Of a stretch of 64,000 nucleotides of DNA, positions 62,188 through 64,000 are shown one piece after another. The position numbers and the translations under genes are program-made. Every line of letters begins with the position of its first letter. The first letter of the stretch is position 1. The notes under the pieces are model-generated. The model made no database searches. It was given only the letters and a program-made list of their open reading frames with translations, and had not been told where the DNA came from. Source of the stretch: Wujia chipingensis (GTDB lineage Bacteria > Bacillota > Clostridia > Lachnospirales > Lachnospiraceae); contig NZ_CP060632.1 of the NCBI RefSeq assembly GCF_014337155.1, positions 1,371,001 through 1,435,000 on the forward strand. Reading direction: 5' to 3'.

Positions 62188-63280
62188 CCTGATATCTTTC
62201 CTGTAATTCTTTGAGTGCCAGAAGCATATCTTCCTCGCTTACATCCATGTCGATATACGCGTGTCCGATCGTCTCTAACAAAATAAATTTGATTTTTCCA
62301 CCGATGGCTTTCTTGTCGTTTTTCGTATAGGATACGATTGTTGCAAAATTCGCGTCGGCTGGCAGCTTTGGTACATGGTACGGTTTCATGCTGTGTAGGA
62401 TATCTCGCAGCTCTGCCTGTGTAATATTCCCTTTTTTGTAGGAAATGATACTGGCAAGTGCACATCCGATCAGCACGCATTCTCCATGCAAAAATTCAAA
62501 ATTCATGTATTTTTCGATGGCATGACCGAGAGTATGTCCAAAATTCAACAGTGCACGCTCTCCCTTTTCGGTCGGATCGTTTTCAACGACATTTTTCTTT
62601 ACGACGTTGCTTTCGTAGATCATCTCTCCAACGGTAGGAAGATCAAGCGCTGCAATCTGTGCTTCGTTTTCCTTCAACCATATAAAATAATTGGCATTCT
62701 TGATCAGACCATGCTTGATGATCTCGCCCATACCCGAACAAAACTGGCGGTTCGATAATGTCTTTAACACAGACAGGTTCATATACACCAGTTTCGGCAT
62801 ATGAAAGGCGCCGACCATGTTCTTGTAGGAGTCAAAGTCCACACCGGTTTTTCCGCCGATGCTGGAATCAACCTGTGATAACAGGCTGGTTGGAATTTGG
62901 ATAAAGTCGATACCGCGCAGATAGGTTGCGGCCGCATATCCGGTCAGATCACCGACCACACCGCCGCCGAGGGCGATCAGTACATCGTTTCGATCGAATT
63001 TTTCTTCAATCAGATGGGTGTACAGGTCTCTGACAACATTCAGATTCTTGCTTGCCTCTCCTTCTGGAAAGACAAAGGATGTTGTATATGTGCAGGCATC
63101 TTTGATAGAATGCAATATAGCATCCAAATACAAGGATGCTACATGACTTTCGGATACCACACAGATTTTACGGTTACTGTAGCCAAGTTCTTTTATCATA
63201 CTGGGAAGTGCATCAAAGCTCTTTTCATATACGATATCGTAGATTGGCTTATCATCAAGATGGACAGTTAAATTCTTCAT
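62177..63280 (-). CDS. aroB: 3-dehydroquinate synthase
   Basis: Second step of the shikimate pathway, cyclising DAHP with NAD and a divalent metal. 367 residues: NAD-binding ALGGGVVGDLTGYAAATYLRG (about 103-123), QIPTSLLSQVDSSIGGKTGVD, and metal ligands in GMGEIIKHG and NFGHTLGHAIE. No other shikimate gene is near; it is placed between the Pro/Glu-rich protein gene and lspA. Confidence 0.97.
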   Translation of the reverse strand: MKNLTVHLDDKPIYDIVYEKSFDALPSMIKELGYSNRKICVVSESHVASLYLDAILHSIKDACTYTTSFVFPEGEASKNLNVVRDLYTHLIEEKFDRNDVLIALGGGVVGDLTGYAAATYLRGIDFIQIPTSLLSQVDSSIGGKTGVDFDSYKNMVGAFHMPKLVYMNLSVLKTLSNRQFCSGMGEIIKHGLIKNANYFIWLKENEAQIAALDLPTVGEMIYESNVVKKNVVENDPTEKGERALLNFGHTLGHAIEKYMNFEFLHGECVLIGCALASIISYKKGNITQAELRDILHSMKPYHVPKLPADANFATIVSYTKNDKKAIGGKIKFILLETIGHAYIDMDVSEEDMLLALKELQERYQDEY

Positions 63281-63316
63281 GGTAACTCTTCTTTCTGTAT
63301 GTAATACGATATTTGA

Positions 63317-64000
63317 TTAGATGAACTCAAATCCATCATCGTCGGTCTCGGCATCATCGTCTTCGCCTTCTCCGATCAACGCTGGTCCGTTGTTCTTTTT
63401 TGCTTCTACTTCGCCTTCGATGCTCTCTGCAGATTCTTCTGTATCTGTATCATCGTCGGACACTGATAAATGAGAAATCGTTGGAATCTCATCAATATCT
63501 GGCTCTTTTGGAACTGGCTCTGGTTTTACTTCCGGTTCCAGCTTTCTTTCTGGAGCTGGTTCCGGTGTCGGCTCCGGTTTTGCTTCCGGCTCTGGAGCAC
63601 GTTCTGGTTCTGGACGCGCTTCCCGTTTTGGTTCTGGTTTTGGTTCCGGCTTCGGCGCTTTGGCTGCCTGAGCAGCGGCTTCCCTTGCTTTTTGAACTGC
63701 TGCTGCAGCTTCGGAGCTTCCGACAGTTGCCCGCTTCATTTTTTTACGTTCTTCCGCGGAATTGGCAACCTTCAAGGAAGATTTTTTCTCTTCTGAACCT
63801 TTTCCCTTTGCGTCAAATGGATTATAATCCTTTTGCTCCTTTGGCTTAAAAGGATCAACAAAATTCTCTCCGGCACTTAAAGATTGTGTATATACAGCGC
63901 TTGTGCTGGTTGTATCGCCACTGCCAAATCCACCATTAAATCCACCCAATGTAGATTCATCGCGCAACTGAGGATCTCCGGTGTAGGCACCAAACCCGTC
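63317..64000 (-). CDS. Pro/Glu/Lys-rich protein, N-terminus outside the window
   Basis: 227 residues are visible and the frame stays open to the window edge. The sequence begins DGFGAYTGDPQLRDESTLGG, then a polar stretch, an Ala-rich helix (SSEAAAAVQKAREAAAQAAK), a long P-E-x-K/R-P-E-P repeat tract (63500-63660), and an acidic end (DDDAETDDDGFEFI). Low-complexity repeats give no function. Since divIVA often lies upstream of lspA-rluD in Firmicutes, this may be the tail of a DivIVA-domain or similar scaffold protein; the deciding N-terminus is not in the window. Confidence 0.6.
   Translation of the reverse strand, partial: DGFGAYTGDPQLRDESTLGGFNGGFGSGDTTSTSAVYTQSLSAGENFVDPFKPKEQKDYNPFDAKGKGSEEKKSSLKVANSAEERKKMKRATVGSSEAAAAVQKAREAAAQAAKAPKPEPKPEPKREARPEPERAPEPEAKPEPTPEPAPERKLEPEVKPEPVPKEPDIDEIPTISHLSVSDDDTDTEESAESIEGEVEAKKNNGPALIGEGEDDDAETDDDGFEFI

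Noticed and set aside
1..64000. tRNA, rRNA, CRISPR arrays and insertion sequences
   Set aside because: No cloverleaf-like conserved T-arm sequences, repeat-spacer patterns or transposase motifs were found on reading both strands.

Overview
The window looks like a core chromosomal segment of an anaerobic, low-to-moderate-GC Gram-positive bacterium of class Clostridia, most likely family Lachnospiraceae. The evidence is the Pta-AckA acetate pair, the YqfC/YqfD sporulation pair, a LexA-type SOS repressor, the paired radical-SAM/DUF2344 genes, the Prp protease beside an N-terminally extended L27, strong AGGAGG ribosome binding sites and Gram-positive promoters. Species cannot be named from the sequence alone. 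No tRNA, rRNA, CRISPR array, insertion sequence or prophage was seen.

Layout. 0-6.5 kb: polA (5' end outside), coaE, an FtsA-like ATPase and a membrane diguanylate cyclase. 6.6-15.8 kb: pta-ackA, rpmF, then plsX-rnc-smc-ftsY. 15.8-26.4 kb: ilvA, a RACo-like corrinoid-protein activator, a class C beta-lactamase-like hydrolase, a WalJ-type metallo-hydrolase, the ACT/DUF711 pair, the radical-SAM/DUF2344 pair and RNase G. 26.4-32.3 kb: rplU-prp-rpmA, obgE, yhbY, nadD, yqeK, rsfS, an HD-GYP protein and a small unknown. 32.4-37.4 kb: lexA on the minus strand, divergent from a partial histidine operon hisZGDBI. 37.4-45.8 kb: a tiny membrane protein, alaS, clpP, rpsU, yqfC-yqfD-phoH-ybeY, a DUF3048 lipoprotein and a BofC-like protein. 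45.8-53.8 kb: two flavoproteins, proB, DUF896, 5-formyl-THF cyclo-ligase, patatin, a cytidylate-kinase-like protein and a hybrid histidine kinase.

At about 53.8 kb gene orientation flips. Almost everything to the left is on the plus strand (lexA is the exception) and almost everything to the right is on the minus strand (a degraded GH17-like gene is the exception), so the two blocks converge. The first gene right of the junction is a stand-alone tyrosine recombinase of about 359 residues that resembles the single-recombinase XerS type. A 26-bp near-palindrome sits just upstream of its promoter. Together these suggest the replication terminus and a one-recombinase Xer/dif system. This is the most interesting inference in the window.

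54-58.3 kb is a small accessory zone: the GH17-like remnant, an HD hydrolase, two small proteins, and a very AT-rich polytopic membrane protein with a 17-bp palindrome in front of its ribosome binding site. 58.3-64 kb returns to housekeeping on the minus strand: acylphosphatase, a divergent DXS-like transketolase behind an operator-like inverted repeat, rluD, lspA, aroB, and the C-terminal part of a Pro/Glu/Lys-rich protein that runs off the window.
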